From DASYAN01 sp963727755 (GTDB lineage Bacteria; Chloroflexota; Ktedonobacteria; Ktedonobacterales; Ktedonobacteraceae): DNA of 64,000 bases. The translations under genes and the position numbers were made by a program. The notes below the pieces were generated by a model, which made no database searches, was not told the DNA's origin, and saw only the letters and a program-made list of their open reading frames with translations. Below, piece after piece: positions 17,535 through 26,433 of the stretch. The stretch's first letter is position 1, and each line of letters starts with the position of its first letter. Where the stretch lies: NCBI GenBank assembly GCA_963727755.1, contig CAVSHN010000008.1:496001-560000 (forward strand), read 5' to 3'.

Positions 17535-19608
17535 ATGATGATCGGCTACAGCGGTCAGCAAATCGGTAGCTATCGACTCGTGCGGCGTCTGGGCTTTGGC
17601 GGCTTTGCCAGCGTGTATTTAGGACAACATGTGCGTATTTCTACTCAGCAAGCCGCGATCAAACTGTTGCACATCCTCGATGTGGACACCAAGAAATTTC
17701 AGCAAGAGGCTGAGACAACAGCAGCCTTAGTGCATCCCCATATTATCCGTCTCTTCGATTATGATTTTCATGATCAGATGCCCTTTCTGGTGGTGGACTA
17801 TGCCTCTGGCGGCTCATTGCGCAGTCGTCATCCCTGGGGAACGCGAGTCCCACTCTGCAACAGTCGTGCAGTATGTGCAAGAGATTGCTAAAGCTTTGGA
17901 ATATGCCCATAGCAAGCACGTGATCCATCGCGACATCAAGCCAGATAATATTCTCATTGGTGCACAGGGAGAGTTGCGCCTGAGTGACTTTGGAATTGCT
18001 GTCCTCTCTCAGACGGGACGCACCTCGCTAGCTGCATCCCCTGGCGTAGGGGGAACGGCCTACTATATGGCCCCCGAGCAGAGCCTGATACTTATACACA
18101 TTTTTGGAAAAGTCGCTCCAAAGGCGGGTTCACAATGCAGAAGCTTCAATAAAAGCTCCGCAGTGGCAATACGCTTGGAAAGCCGCTTCCTAAGCAAGCT
18201 CATCAGACTTGTGTATAAGTGTCAGAGCAGAGCCGAGGCAAGCCCGAAAAGGCGAGTGATCAATACGCTTTGGGAATCATGGTCTAATGAGTGGTTATGT
18301 GGTAAGCCTCCATTTAGCGAGGGCAACGCCATTAACATCCAATATCAGCATGCCTATGAACCTGTCCCACCCTTACGTGAGCAGTTGCCCACGCTGCCTC
18401 CAGCCGTGGAGCAGGTGATCATGCATGCACTAGCCAAGGACTCCAAAGGGCGTTTTGCTACCATCCTGGAGTTTGCAACAACCTTGGCTGAGGCTAGTAT
18501 ACCGCCCCGTGCCCAGAAGCAATCTAGTACAACAGGACCCGCTCCTGCCACTCTCTTGGCGGATACCTATATACCATCTCCAGCCCAGAAGAAATCTCTG
18601 GGAACGTTGCTCGCTACTTGCACAGGTCATACTAGTACGATATGGTCGGTAGCTTGGGCACCAGATGGAAGCCGTGTAGCCTCCGCTTGTATTGATAAGA
18701 CGATCAAAGTGTGGGATGCTCACTCCGGTCAGCTCCTTTACACTTGCACGGGTCATGAAGGCGCTGTATTTGCAGCGGTATGGTCGCCTCATGGTAGTCA
18801 TCTAGCTTCTGCTTCTCAGGATGGGATGGTGAAGGTGTGGGATACCCGCTCTGGTCAGTTAGTACATACTTGTACAGGTCATACTGATATTGTAAAGGGA
18901 GTGGTATGGTCGCCGGATGGAAGCTGTGTGGCCTCCGCTTCTTGGGATAAGACAGTGAGGCTGTGGAATGCCCGTTCTGGTCAGTCGCTCGCTATTTGCA
19001 CAGGTCATAGCAGTGCAGTCTATAGTGTGACTTGGTCGCCAGATGGCAGTTGTCTGGCCTCCGCTTCAGGAGATAAGACAGTGCGACTCTGGGATGCTCA
19101 CTCTGGTCAGTTACTACATACCTGCACAGGTCATACTGCTGGTGTAAATGCAGTAACTTGGTGGTCAGATGAAGATTGTTTAGCCTCAGCATCAGAAGAT
19201 AAGACAGTGCGATTGTGGGATATCCACTCTGGTCAACTGTTGCACACTTACATAGGACATACCAGCGGTCTGGCAGATATAGCTTGGGCACCAGATGGAA
19301 GTTGTCTGGCCTCCGCTTCAGATGACAAGACAATGCGGGTCTGGGACGCCCATACTGGTCGGCTACTGCACACCTGCGTTGGTCATACCGGATTTCTATC
19401 AGAGGTGGCATGGTCACCAGATGGCAGATGCTTGGCCTCCGCTTCAGGAGATAAGACAGTGAGACTCTGGGATGCTCACTCTGGTCAGTTGTTGCACACC
19501 TGCACGGGCCATAACAATGAGGTATGGAGTGTAGAGTGGTCACCGGATGGCAGATGCTTGGCCTCCGCTTCAAGGGATGGGACAGTGCGGCTATGGCAAG
19601 GAATATGA
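17535..19608 (+). pseudogene. Ser/Thr kinase with eight WD40 repeats, broken by frameshifts and a MITE
   Basis: The kinase domain has loop LGFGGFASVYLG, Lys in AAIKLL, catalytic HRDIKPDNIL and DFG (LSDFGIAV), so it was an active-type kinase, unlike the one at 11047. Lesions: +1 base near 17853-17857 (RVPL to ATVVQYVQ), a 141-bp insertion at 18085-18225 just after MAPEQS, and +1 at AA 18286-18287 (GIMV to YEWLCG). Insertion plus 8-bp duplication plus the last extra base equals 150 bp, so downstream frame is restored. From about 18610 eight 42-residue WD40 units follow (TGHxxxVxxVxWSPDGxxLASASxDKTVRLWD), predicted to form a propeller for protein binding. Kinase-WD40 fusions are common in large-genome Chloroflexota. 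Confidence 0.88.
18085..18225. mobile_element. 141-bp IS50/IS4-type MITE
   Basis: The left end CTGATACTTATACACAT and the inverted right end CTGACACTTATACACAAGT differ at one of the first 16 bases. The right end differs from the Tn5/IS50 outer end at one of 19 positions (established sequence CTGACTCTTATACACAAGT). The element is flanked by an exact 8-bp direct repeat AGCAGAGC (18077-18084 and 18226-18233). It contains no transposase, so it is a non-autonomous element. It interrupts the kinase activation segment. Confidence 0.88.
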
Positions 19609-19622
19609 GGAGTGCCACCTTG

Positions 19623-19664
19623 TTCCACTTCTACGATACTCTCAGGTACAACGCCCATCGATAG
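19623..19664 (+). repeat. 42-bp direct repeat, right copy
   Basis: Second copy of the repeat at 17461-17502, beginning 14 bases after the WD40 gene stop. Its presence on both sides suggests the kinase gene arrived by a recombination or duplication event. Confidence 0.6.
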
Positions 19665-19731
19665 ATAGCTCTGATGGTTAATTCTGTATGGACAATAGCA
19701 TGGAAAAATGCGGGGTCTTGCCCACGGGATG

Positions 19732-19753
19732 CGGGCGAGATAAATCTCGCCCG
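19732..19753. repeat. Perfect 10-bp stem hairpin
   Basis: CGGGCGAGAT and ATCTCGCCCG flank a two-base AA loop. There is no T-run, so it is not a clear terminator. It resembles the hairpins found at ends of IS200/IS605-type debris elsewhere in the window. Confidence 0.45.
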
Positions 19754-19886
19754 TGGAGTTCGTCATGCACTAACCAAAGACATTGCTAAGATTCTCTCGT
19801 TCTGACATATAGACAAATTTTCCCAAAGGTTTCTCTGCAAGCATTCACAAACCCTGCAATAGATCTAATAATAGCTATATCGTTTG

Positions 19887-20273
19887 CTATTTCAAGTAGG
19901 CTTCGACTGCGTTAAGAAATAGCCTTGCGTTTTCAACCAGTTCTTTCGCATCGTCTAGACTAGTTTCAAAAAAATCCACATAGTCGCTGTTATTTCTCAT
20001 CTCAAAGGCGTCTTCTATCATATCAGAGTAGACTTCATCAAAAATAGCAGTTTTTATATAGTTCTTGCGAAAATATGAAATTACTCCTGAATGTTTTTTA
20101 GAATCAAAATCATCCATAGCCAATATTGCTCTAATAGCTTGAAATATACAATAATATGCTCTATTAATAGCCATTGAAGCTTGCTGGTTTTCAAGGCCTA
20201 TCATTGCACATGCTAAATTTTCTTTTGCCTTTTCTATCCTGTAACTAGAGTATTGCAACTTGTTTTTGTCCAT
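19887..20273 (-). CDS. HEPN-domain protein (toxin-like partner of MNT)
   Basis: 128 residues from MDKNKLQYSSYRIEKAKENL at 20273; the longer open frame to 20432 runs through the partner gene. Helical HEPN fold with AINRAYYCIFQAIRAIL and the conserved segment RNNSDYVDF (RNxxDY variant of the HEPN signature), ending in a long helix. HEPN proteins paired with minimal nucleotidyltransferases are usually RNase toxins. It overlaps the MNT gene by 29 bp, showing translational coupling. Confidence 0.85.
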   Translation of the reverse strand: MDKNKLQYSSYRIEKAKENLACAMIGLENQQASMAINRAYYCIFQAIRAILAMDDFDSKKHSGVISYFRKNYIKTAIFDEVYSDMIEDAFEMRNNSDYVDFFETSLDDAKELVENARLFLNAVEAYLK

Positions 20274-20625
20274 ATAGAGTAACCCCTTCTCTCTCCACAT
20301 TTTTGTAAAATGGTATGCTATTGACACATTCGTAAAAATCATGCTCATTTTGTAATACACTACAAAGCAAAATATCATGTTCAAGGCCAATTTTTGATAT
20401 TGCCCTACGAACAGACTTTCTGTATTTGCCATTCAAAGTTTGAGCCTCGTCGTCTATGAGAAACATAACATCAATGTCTGATTCTTCGTCATAATCACCT
20501 CTGGCATATGAGCCAAACAGTATGACTCTCTTCAGCTTTTCGCCAAATATTGGGATAACGTTCTTTATAAGCTCATCCAGTATTTGCTTTAGCTCAGCTT
20601 CTGTTTTAGCTGTTAGTTTAGTCAT
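20245..20625 (-). CDS. Minimal nucleotidyltransferase (MNT) antitoxin-like protein
   Basis: 126 residues with the Pol-beta type nucleotidyltransferase signature RVILFGSYARGDYDEESDID: GS motif and two metal-binding Asp. MNT antitoxins neutralise HEPN partners, in some systems by adding AMP to them. The HEPN gene follows immediately. Both look intact; the region is relatively A+T-rich, consistent with horizontal transfer of a TA pair. Confidence 0.88.
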   Translation of the reverse strand: MTKLTAKTEAELKQILDELIKNVIPIFGEKLKRVILFGSYARGDYDEESDIDVMFLIDDEAQTLNGKYRKSVRRAISKIGLEHDILLCSVLQNEHDFYECVNSIPFYKNVEREGVTLYGQKQVAIL

Positions 20626-20794
20626 CGTGTAACTAACTCCCTTCTTTTTCCCTATTTTATCACGCTGCCTTTCAAGCGGTTATCCTCTAGCACATTATAG
20701 ACACATATTTGGGTGGTCCCCTTTCTGATTATCCTTATTACATCGAATACAGTGAGGTTGGATCACCCATTTTCCGGTTGCCAAAGGCCCTCTA

Positions 20795-22636
20795 CTACGC
20801 TTGCGGCGTTGGTGTAGTACTGAGCAGATCAATACTTGTATCATCAAATGATGCGAGATTGATCACCGTCCCGCCTGTACCAGTATAAGTTCCCGTGACC
20901 GTATCGCCTGCCTGCACTAGAGGTAACTTAGACGAAAGCTGGAGATTTGCTGTAAAGATCACATGTTGTCCCTCAATTTGCAGGTAGAAGATAGTATTAC
21001 TCCCCTGCTGAACGGATGAAACACGTAAGACTTTACCATTTACCTTTTGCATCTTATTCGTGGGTCCACCAGATGTTGCGCTATTACCCTGTTGCGTGAG
21101 CCACTGCTGATAATCACTCAGAGCCGTAGGCAGATCCGCTTCAAACTGCACATTGCCCCCATTCAATTGCTTAGCATCAACGAGACCGACATCTTGGTAA
21201 ATATCACCACTAGATGTACTTTGAACATAAATGGCAACCCAGGTAGGAGTATTGAAGATCTGATAGAGTTGCACCGAGGCAACACCATAGCCGCGAATAT
21301 TGGCACGCGTGGACTGGAATGTATTGGTAACGTTGTCACCAATGCCTAGACCAGCCATTTGCGGATAGAACTTAGCACTGTTCGCATGTGTATCAAAGAG
21401 AAACATGCCCGTACTTGAATTATCATTAGCCGACGCAGACGTCATTGGCACCAGCCAGACAGGTTGATCAATGTTGTTATAGAGCAACTGGGGATCACTA
21501 GCTGGCTGCTGCTGACCCAAACCGGAGGGATTGAACCAGGGAGCGGCATGATAGAGACCCCACCATTGCAGATATTGCGTTACCGTACTTGCAGGCATAA
21601 CACGATCTACCCAAGATGGTACACTCTGTGGCTTGTACTGTTTAATCTCGCCAGTATGGGCATCCACAAGCAGCACTGCACTCAAGACATCTCCGGTATA
21701 ACCACGTGAGGGCTGTATGAGGGAAATTGTCCAGTAAGGATGCAAGCTATCATCTAATTCCAAGGTAGGATCAACCAGATTTCCATAGGTATATCCGCTC
21801 AGGTAGACGTGGCGAAGCAGATCCTGGTTTAAGAGTGCACCAGGCAAGTAAGCAATCTTTGCCCAATCTTCTGTATGTAATATTGCCGACTGCTGAGGAT
21901 TTTCCGCATCCACCATTACAAAGCCAGGCGTCGTAGGATTAGTAAGATTGACAAAGATATTGTTGTAGCTCAGTGGAGCAACGTACCACAGGTGGTGTTT
22001 GATTGATTGCAATGTATAACTACCTTGGTCAAGATTGTATGCTGAACCCAGATTCTGCCCAGTCGAGCCAAGCACCTGCTGCCCTTTATAGGCTGCTACA
22101 CTCTGACTGACCAGCACGATATGCGAGGCATCGGTAGGTGGCAATTGGGATGATTGTTCAACCTTCACATGAGGAATGCCAGCCAGAGCTTTGGCGTTCA
22201 CATCGAACCAAGTCGTGAAAATCGATATAAGGAACGTGACCACGACTCCTACCACACCAACAAAGATTAAACCAAAAATGCCTGCCGCAACCTTGCGACG
22301 TGAAGAATTCACAGAGATCGCTTGTTGCCTTGACGAACTCACACTCCTTTCCAAGGGAGCTAGTAAGACCCGAGGCAATGCAAATAGATTGCCAAGGCTA
22401 CTTACAAGCAGGGGCCAGAGCACCCATTGCCAACCCCAGAACGGACCCGTTAATGCCGGATGAGAGAAATAGAGAATGAGCAAACAAAACAGGTAGTTGA
22501 AAATAGAGTAACGCAGAAACCATCTCAAGAACCCATGCTTATCCAATATCTCACGTCGCCCAAACCATAACATGCCAACCGTGAGCACCATCATGACAAT
22601 CAATGTCCCAACAAGCGCCAAAAGGAAGATGATCAT
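20795..22636 (-). CDS. Large membrane protein with extracytoplasmic domain, unknown
   Basis: 613 residues. The first 150 contain four hydrophobic helices (FLLALVGTLIVMMVLTVGML, YSIFNYLFCLLILYF, a WPLL-region helix, and IFGLIFVGVVGVVVTFLISIF). The remaining roughly 460 residues are polar and probably outside the cell; a segment SAVLLVDAHTGEIKQYKPQS resembles a PepSY-like strand, and the C-terminal 80 residues (VNGKVLRVSSVQQGSNTIFY..) look beta-rich, OB-like. No family named with confidence. The neighbouring sensor-like fragment is on the same strand upstream. Confidence 0.7.
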   Translation of the reverse strand: MIIFLLALVGTLIVMMVLTVGMLWFGRREILDKHGFLRWFLRYSIFNYLFCLLILYFSHPALTGPFWGWQWVLWPLLVSSLGNLFALPRVLLAPLERSVSSSRQQAISVNSSRRKVAAGIFGLIFVGVVGVVVTFLISIFTTWFDVNAKALAGIPHVKVEQSSQLPPTDASHIVLVSQSVAAYKGQQVLGSTGQNLGSAYNLDQGSYTLQSIKHHLWYVAPLSYNNIFVNLTNPTTPGFVMVDAENPQQSAILHTEDWAKIAYLPGALLNQDLLRHVYLSGYTYGNLVDPTLELDDSLHPYWTISLIQPSRGYTGDVLSAVLLVDAHTGEIKQYKPQSVPSWVDRVMPASTVTQYLQWWGLYHAAPWFNPSGLGQQQPASDPQLLYNNIDQPVWLVPMTSASANDNSSTGMFLFDTHANSAKFYPQMAGLGIGDNVTNTFQSTRANIRGYGVASVQLYQIFNTPTWVAIYVQSTSSGDIYQDVGLVDAKQLNGGNVQFEADLPTALSDYQQWLTQQGNSATSGGPTNKMQKVNGKVLRVSSVQQGSNTIFYLQIEGQHVIFTANLQLSSKLPLVQAGDTVTGTYTGTGGTVINLASFDDTSIDLLSTTPTPQA

Positions 22637-22738
22637 AAGTTTGCTCCTTGCTTTGCAGAGACGCCCTCAAACACACTCAAAATGTGCTTTCAAGTATACT
22701 CTTTCCAGCAAGATCCTGCAAATATTGTCCTTCAAGGG

Positions 22739-22847
22739 CCAAAGGTACCCGTGTGCCCAAGCCCCTCCATTAAAAGGACGTGCCATTCACCCCCTCCTAA
22801 TCAGTCTGAAGAAAGGGGTCTTCTGGCACGAGGTAGGATAACCGCCG
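22739..22847 (-). repeat. Structured repeat, copy 1
   Basis: About 100 bases shared with 55259-55356: GGTACCC..GTGCCCAA..CCATTAAA..GGAC...CATTCA.CCCC...GGGGTCTTCTG. The pairing arms differ between copies yet stay complementary: CGTGCCA/TGGCACG here (22779-22785, 22824-22830) versus GCGTCA/TGACGC in the other copy. An inner CCCC/GGGG pair is present in both. The organisation resembles right-end/omega-RNA tails of IS200/IS605-group elements, but no transposase gene adjoins it. Confidence 0.6.
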
Positions 22848-23409
22848 TTGCAACTAAAGTGATGAAGAGCATGCTAATCCAGCCAGCCATAACTATCCAC
22901 AAAATATGATCTTCACGTATTTCAACCTCTCGTAGGGATCTGCCAGCAAGAACAAAACCTGGATGAGGCCCTCGAAATTGTGTTACAACGACCGCGCTAC
23001 GTACGCCGAGTTGAGGTTGCCAAGTAAATCTGTCCTCGCCATTTTTCCTCACACCGTCAAAAACGCTGGATGGGATTTTGGGGGTTCGACCATCTAATAA
23101 CGCTGAAGAGGCAATAGGATTTCCAGTTGCATCAAATACCATCATGTATGGAGCTAAACTGTCGGCAATGTTAACTTTCTCTGGTGGTACAACAGTTTGA
23201 ACTTGCACGCCATCTGTAAGCTTTGTCGCAGCATCTTCGGCCATTTGGATTTGTGGATCGTTGGCAGATTGCCTGAGATCCTGTTGGACTGCTGCATAAA
23301 TTAGCCCAGATAGTCCAGTCACCATAATGGCTATAAGAAACCAACATTTGGCTATTCTCTTCAATGGGTGAGTATCCTCCCTGCTCTGTTTTTCATGAGG
23401 TCTTCCCAA
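22801..23409 (-). CDS. Two-helix sensor protein, apparently truncated
   Basis: 202 residues: short charged N-terminus, transmembrane helix near residues 23-42 (WFLIAIMVTGLSGLIYAAV), an extracytoplasmic domain of about 120 residues with YMMVFDATGNPIASSALLDG, a segment recalling Cache/PAS-like sensors, and a second helix (ILWIVMAGWISMLFITLVATAVIL). It ends only 11 residues after the second helix, where a receptor would continue into HAMP and kinase domains. The last codons (RARRPLSSD) are encoded inside the structured repeat, so insertion or recombination there probably truncated the gene. Confidence 0.6.
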   Translation of the reverse strand: MGRPHEKQSREDTHPLKRIAKCWFLIAIMVTGLSGLIYAAVQQDLRQSANDPQIQMAEDAATKLTDGVQVQTVVPPEKVNIADSLAPYMMVFDATGNPIASSALLDGRTPKIPSSVFDGVRKNGEDRFTWQPQLGVRSAVVVTQFRGPHPGFVLAGRSLREVEIREDHILWIVMAGWISMLFITLVATAVILPRARRPLSSD

Positions 23410-23687
23410 ACTGCTCTTTAGCTAGGATATCACCGCTGGCTACGCTCTGAGTGCTCTCAATGATGTACTTGTGTGTTCTCTTAGTCAGGTTTCACTGGAT
23501 TATTCAATTTGATTTTGATAGCCACTCTCTTTTTTGACGAGCAAAAGCTGACAAACACTTACAAATTCCTTGGACGTTGCCAACCGTGTAACAAAGCAGT
23601 AATATGAGGTGGAAGTCCCTGGCGTTGAGCCACATAGCCGGGAGAGAATGACTTGAATGACAAACATCTCAGAGAGGCAAGCCGCTC
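23410..23687. other. Gene-free interval
   Basis: About 280 bases between the sensor-like gene and the helical orphan. A small imperfect hairpin (CCCTGGC..GCCGGG) lies near 23617-23642. Nothing else recognisable. Confidence 0.35.
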
Positions 23688-25031
23688 TTAATTTTGTGCC
23701 GAGGAATCAAGACTTTGGCCAACCACTGTAGTCCTCTTTTTTAAAAGAGACTGCCAAATACCATTGACCCGCTCCTCTAATTCCTTATGCATAGCATCGA
23801 TATTTTTACCTCTTTCATTATTCCAAGGCAAATGTTTAATTAAATACTCAACATACCTGTTATTACTATTATTCCATAATTTATTGATTTTTTCGCTATA
23901 TATCTTTTTAAGCTTAAGCAGATCCCTCATACCAGCCATTTCATAGTTAGAAATTTCATCTATACTATCATAAAATAATTTAAACTTTTGGAATGCTTTC
24001 AATCGTTTTTTGTCTTCTGTCGAAATTGGTAATTCATCTATCACCTGCCCATGGATCTTCTCAAAAACCTGTCTCCATTCATCAAGCGGCTTGCATTTTG
24101 GATCACTACTATATCTTTGACATTGGGCTAATCCTTCTTCAAACAGTTTAGGCGGTTGACCATATTGCCAAAATGCTTCTTCTATCTCCTCGATTTGCCA
24201 ATTAATTTGATTCTCAACAACCTTTTTTAATCGCCTAGTCTCTTTTTCAAGCCATTCAGTTGTCTCTCCAATATCCTTTCTGGCACGTACCAAATCACTT
24301 CCCTGCTGATCTTCTTGTAAGACTACCCGTCCATACCTCTTCATAGCAGAGTCAATTTTACGATCAGCAATCTCCCTGAGGGAGGGTTTGCAGCCTTGCC
24401 AAACGTAATTCAGTGCTTCCTTATACTTTTCTCGAGCTTCTTGGAATGGTTGCAGTATTTCCTGCGCTTCTCTTATATTCTCTTCCTCCTCCTTAAACAT
24501 ATTTAGACACTCTTTCATGTGCTCCTTACCCATTTTTCTTCTGATCTTGCTCCATTTATTTCTTTCAAAGTCTAAAGATAGACGACCATAGTCATGAAGA
24601 GATTCACCATACGCTTTTTCCAATTTTTCAACCAGGATATCTATCTTATTTTTAAATAGATTTTTTATTTCTATTTCATCTGGAATATAATTAAGATTCT
24701 CTTGAAGATTTGCCCGAATGTTACTATTAAAGTCTTCTATCATTATGTTCGCTTCAATTATATTTGATCTACTTTCTTTTATAATCCCGCAAGACATTTC
24801 TCTTATGAAATCTTTCACTTTAGTCTGACAAGATTTCACATTCTTAAGCTCGATCCGCTTGATCTCCCATTGGGATCTCTGCTCAGCATTATGATGATGA
24901 CGAGAGCCTAGCGCATCAGCATGAGAGGATCTCCGGCTATCAGATCGCTCGCTTGGCGATCTTTCTCCTCCTTCGGGTCGACTTGACTGGGAGCTAGATC
25001 CCCCTTCGAATGAATGAAGACTTCTGGGCAT
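23688..25031 (-). CDS. Highly charged helical orphan protein
   Basis: 447 residues, not recognised. The first 55 residues are low-complexity Ser/Arg/His (SSSQSSRPEGGERSP..), probably disordered. The rest is Lys/Glu-rich and predicted helical or coiled-coil (for example FKEEEENIREAQEILQPFQE and LEKETRRLKKVVENQINWQI). It has no membrane helix or enzymatic motif. The 3' two-thirds of the gene is clearly more A+T-rich than its neighbours, suggesting recent acquisition or relaxed selection. It may be structural or a defence-related effector, but nothing in the sequence decides this. Confidence 0.55.
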   Translation of the reverse strand: MPRSLHSFEGGSSSQSSRPEGGERSPSERSDSRRSSHADALGSRHHHNAEQRSQWEIKRIELKNVKSCQTKVKDFIREMSCGIIKESRSNIIEANIMIEDFNSNIRANLQENLNYIPDEIEIKNLFKNKIDILVEKLEKAYGESLHDYGRLSLDFERNKWSKIRRKMGKEHMKECLNMFKEEEENIREAQEILQPFQEAREKYKEALNYVWQGCKPSLREIADRKIDSAMKRYGRVVLQEDQQGSDLVRARKDIGETTEWLEKETRRLKKVVENQINWQIEEIEEAFWQYGQPPKLFEEGLAQCQRYSSDPKCKPLDEWRQVFEKIHGQVIDELPISTEDKKRLKAFQKFKLFYDSIDEISNYEMAGMRDLLKLKKIYSEKINKLWNNSNNRYVEYLIKHLPWNNERGKNIDAMHKELEERVNGIWQSLLKKRTTVVGQSLDSSAQN

Positions 25032-25159
25032 AACTAATCCTTCCTTATCAAGTAAAGATCTTATCGTTTACACAAAGTATAAGAGCTTAGTAGACCCTTG
25101 TCTAGGAAAAAGGAGGGACAAAATGTTGAGACAAAAGTTGATCAGTCAGATGAACCTTC

Positions 25160-25795
25160 CTAAATGGATGGCACAATCTCCACATCTATATCACCATGCT
25201 GCTCATCCAGCATAACAACCTCATCCCAGCCTTCATGAGAAATTTCAAGCAAAGCCTGTTGCAAGATCTGCATGTGATAGGAGATAACCTTCTCACCCAC
25301 CATACGTCCACGAGTCTGATGCTGATCACGAGCAAGACAGGTCTGCAGGGACATATTGAAGACTACAAGGCAACTGCGGTAGCGACAATAGCGGGCTATC
25401 TCAACTAAAGCCTGACGTGCATTAGCTTGGAGAGCAGTACTATCAGCAATCGTTAGGCGTCCCTGGAACAGGCGCTTACGAATAATATAGTAGAACAGGT
25501 CAAATGCATCTCGATTAACTTGCTGATTCGTTTCATCATCACAGACCAGAGCACGGCAGTAGTCGGAGGAGACAATAGAGGTCGATCGACAGCCTTGAAC
25601 TTGGTGTTGTTCAACAAACTTGCGGGCAAAAGTACTCTTACCAGATCCTGCTGGTCCACAAAGCACAATCAATGTTCTCTGCGGAAGAACAATCGTAGAA
25701 ATAGGTTCTTCTGTCACGGCCTGAGTGTCCAAATCCTTTCTACGCTCTTGCAACAAATCTTGTCCATGCTCAACACGCAATGATGCCCTTTCCAT
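25160..25795 (-). CDS. P-loop ATPase, polynucleotide-kinase-like
   Basis: About 211 residues from ATG 25795 (MERASLRVEHGQDLL); the frame is open to 25846. Walker A is LIVLCGPAGSGKSTFARKFV. VSSDYCRALVCDDETNQ (switch Asp) and TIADSTALQANARQALVEIAR follow, then an LID-like CLARDQHQTRGRMV. This order matches the kinase domain of bacterial Pnkp and related AAA_33 small-molecule or polynucleotide kinases. No phosphatase or ligase domain is attached, so the substrate is open. Confidence 0.8.
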   Translation of the reverse strand: MERASLRVEHGQDLLQERRKDLDTQAVTEEPISTIVLPQRTLIVLCGPAGSGKSTFARKFVEQHQVQGCRSTSIVSSDYCRALVCDDETNQQVNRDAFDLFYYIIRKRLFQGRLTIADSTALQANARQALVEIARYCRYRSCLVVFNMSLQTCLARDQHQTRGRMVGEKVISYHMQILQQALLEISHEGWDEVVMLDEQHGDIDVEIVPSI

Positions 25796-25890
25796 TGCTA
25801 TACATTGCCTCCTTTGATATAATGCGCATGCGTACATACGCCGCAATCTCTAAGAAATGCGGGGTATCACTGGCCTTTCGATGTTAAGCT

Positions 25891-26210
25891 AGGTCAGGAA
25901 CCCGATCCCCTATAAGGGGATGAGCTTGCGAGCAGCGCTAGCGTTGTTTCGTTAAGTTTACCTGACCAGACTCAGCAGAGAAATCTGCTACGTTATTGGC
26001 AAGTGTTCAAGTTCCTACCTGCGGGTGCGACGCCAGCCTGCTGCTCTAGAACTGATGGGTTAAACAGGTGTACAAGGGTTAAGCCAGTGCTCATCGGAAA
26101 GTACCGACCGATAACATTGTCGAGGCGAACATCACCTGGGTTTCCAGGGGCTCGAAAGAGCTGTTTACAAAAGAAGGCGCTGTTTGGCTCGCCTTGCGGC
26201 GCCTTTCTTT
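25891..26210 (+). ncRNA. HEARO / omega-RNA-like structured RNA, copy A
   Basis: The region shares with 54662-54948 (minus) a core of about 85 nt (26022-26106) with one difference, plus flanking hairpins that vary in sequence but keep pairing. Stems here: GGTCAGG/CCTGACC long-range (25892-25898, 25961-25967), ATCCCC/GGGGAT, CAGCG/CGTTG, AGCAGA-GAAA-TCTGCT, GCGGG/CCTGC, CCTGG/CCAGG. It ends with a hairpin and TTTCTTT (26174-26210). Size, multistem design and transposon-like repetition resemble HEARO/IscB omega-RNAs, known from Ktedonobacter. No IscB gene follows: a short frame starting at an ATG at 26255 (MVSWVIPFVDTP) is unrelated. The RNA nature is inferred from paired-site variation; the family name is tentative. 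Confidence 0.65.
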
Positions 26211-26433
26211 CCTCCCAACCCCGTAGAACGGGATGGGTCTCCAGAAAGGAAAATCTATGGTAAGCTGGGTCATACCGTTTGTTGATACCCCCTTAAACTT
26301 TTCAAGCTTAGAAATTAAGCCAAAAGGCATATAAAAACACCCTGATGGAATGCAATTTACTAGTTTATGCGTTCCTTAATTATATATCATACATGGGTAT
26401 AAGGTTCGCCCATGCCCTACCCAGGAGGATGCT

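Noticed and set aside
18600..19608. 126-bp tandem repetition suggesting a satellite
   Set aside because: The period equals the 42-residue WD40 unit and each copy is coding.
18992..19618. 208-codon minus-strand repetitive frame
   Set aside because: Mirror of the WD40 repeats on the opposite strand.
26003..26263. 86-codon plus-strand open frame with a near match on the minus strand at 54671-54913
   Set aside because: The similarity follows the structured RNA core at the nucleotide level with compensatory stem changes, so the frames are by-products of RNA conservation, not proteins.
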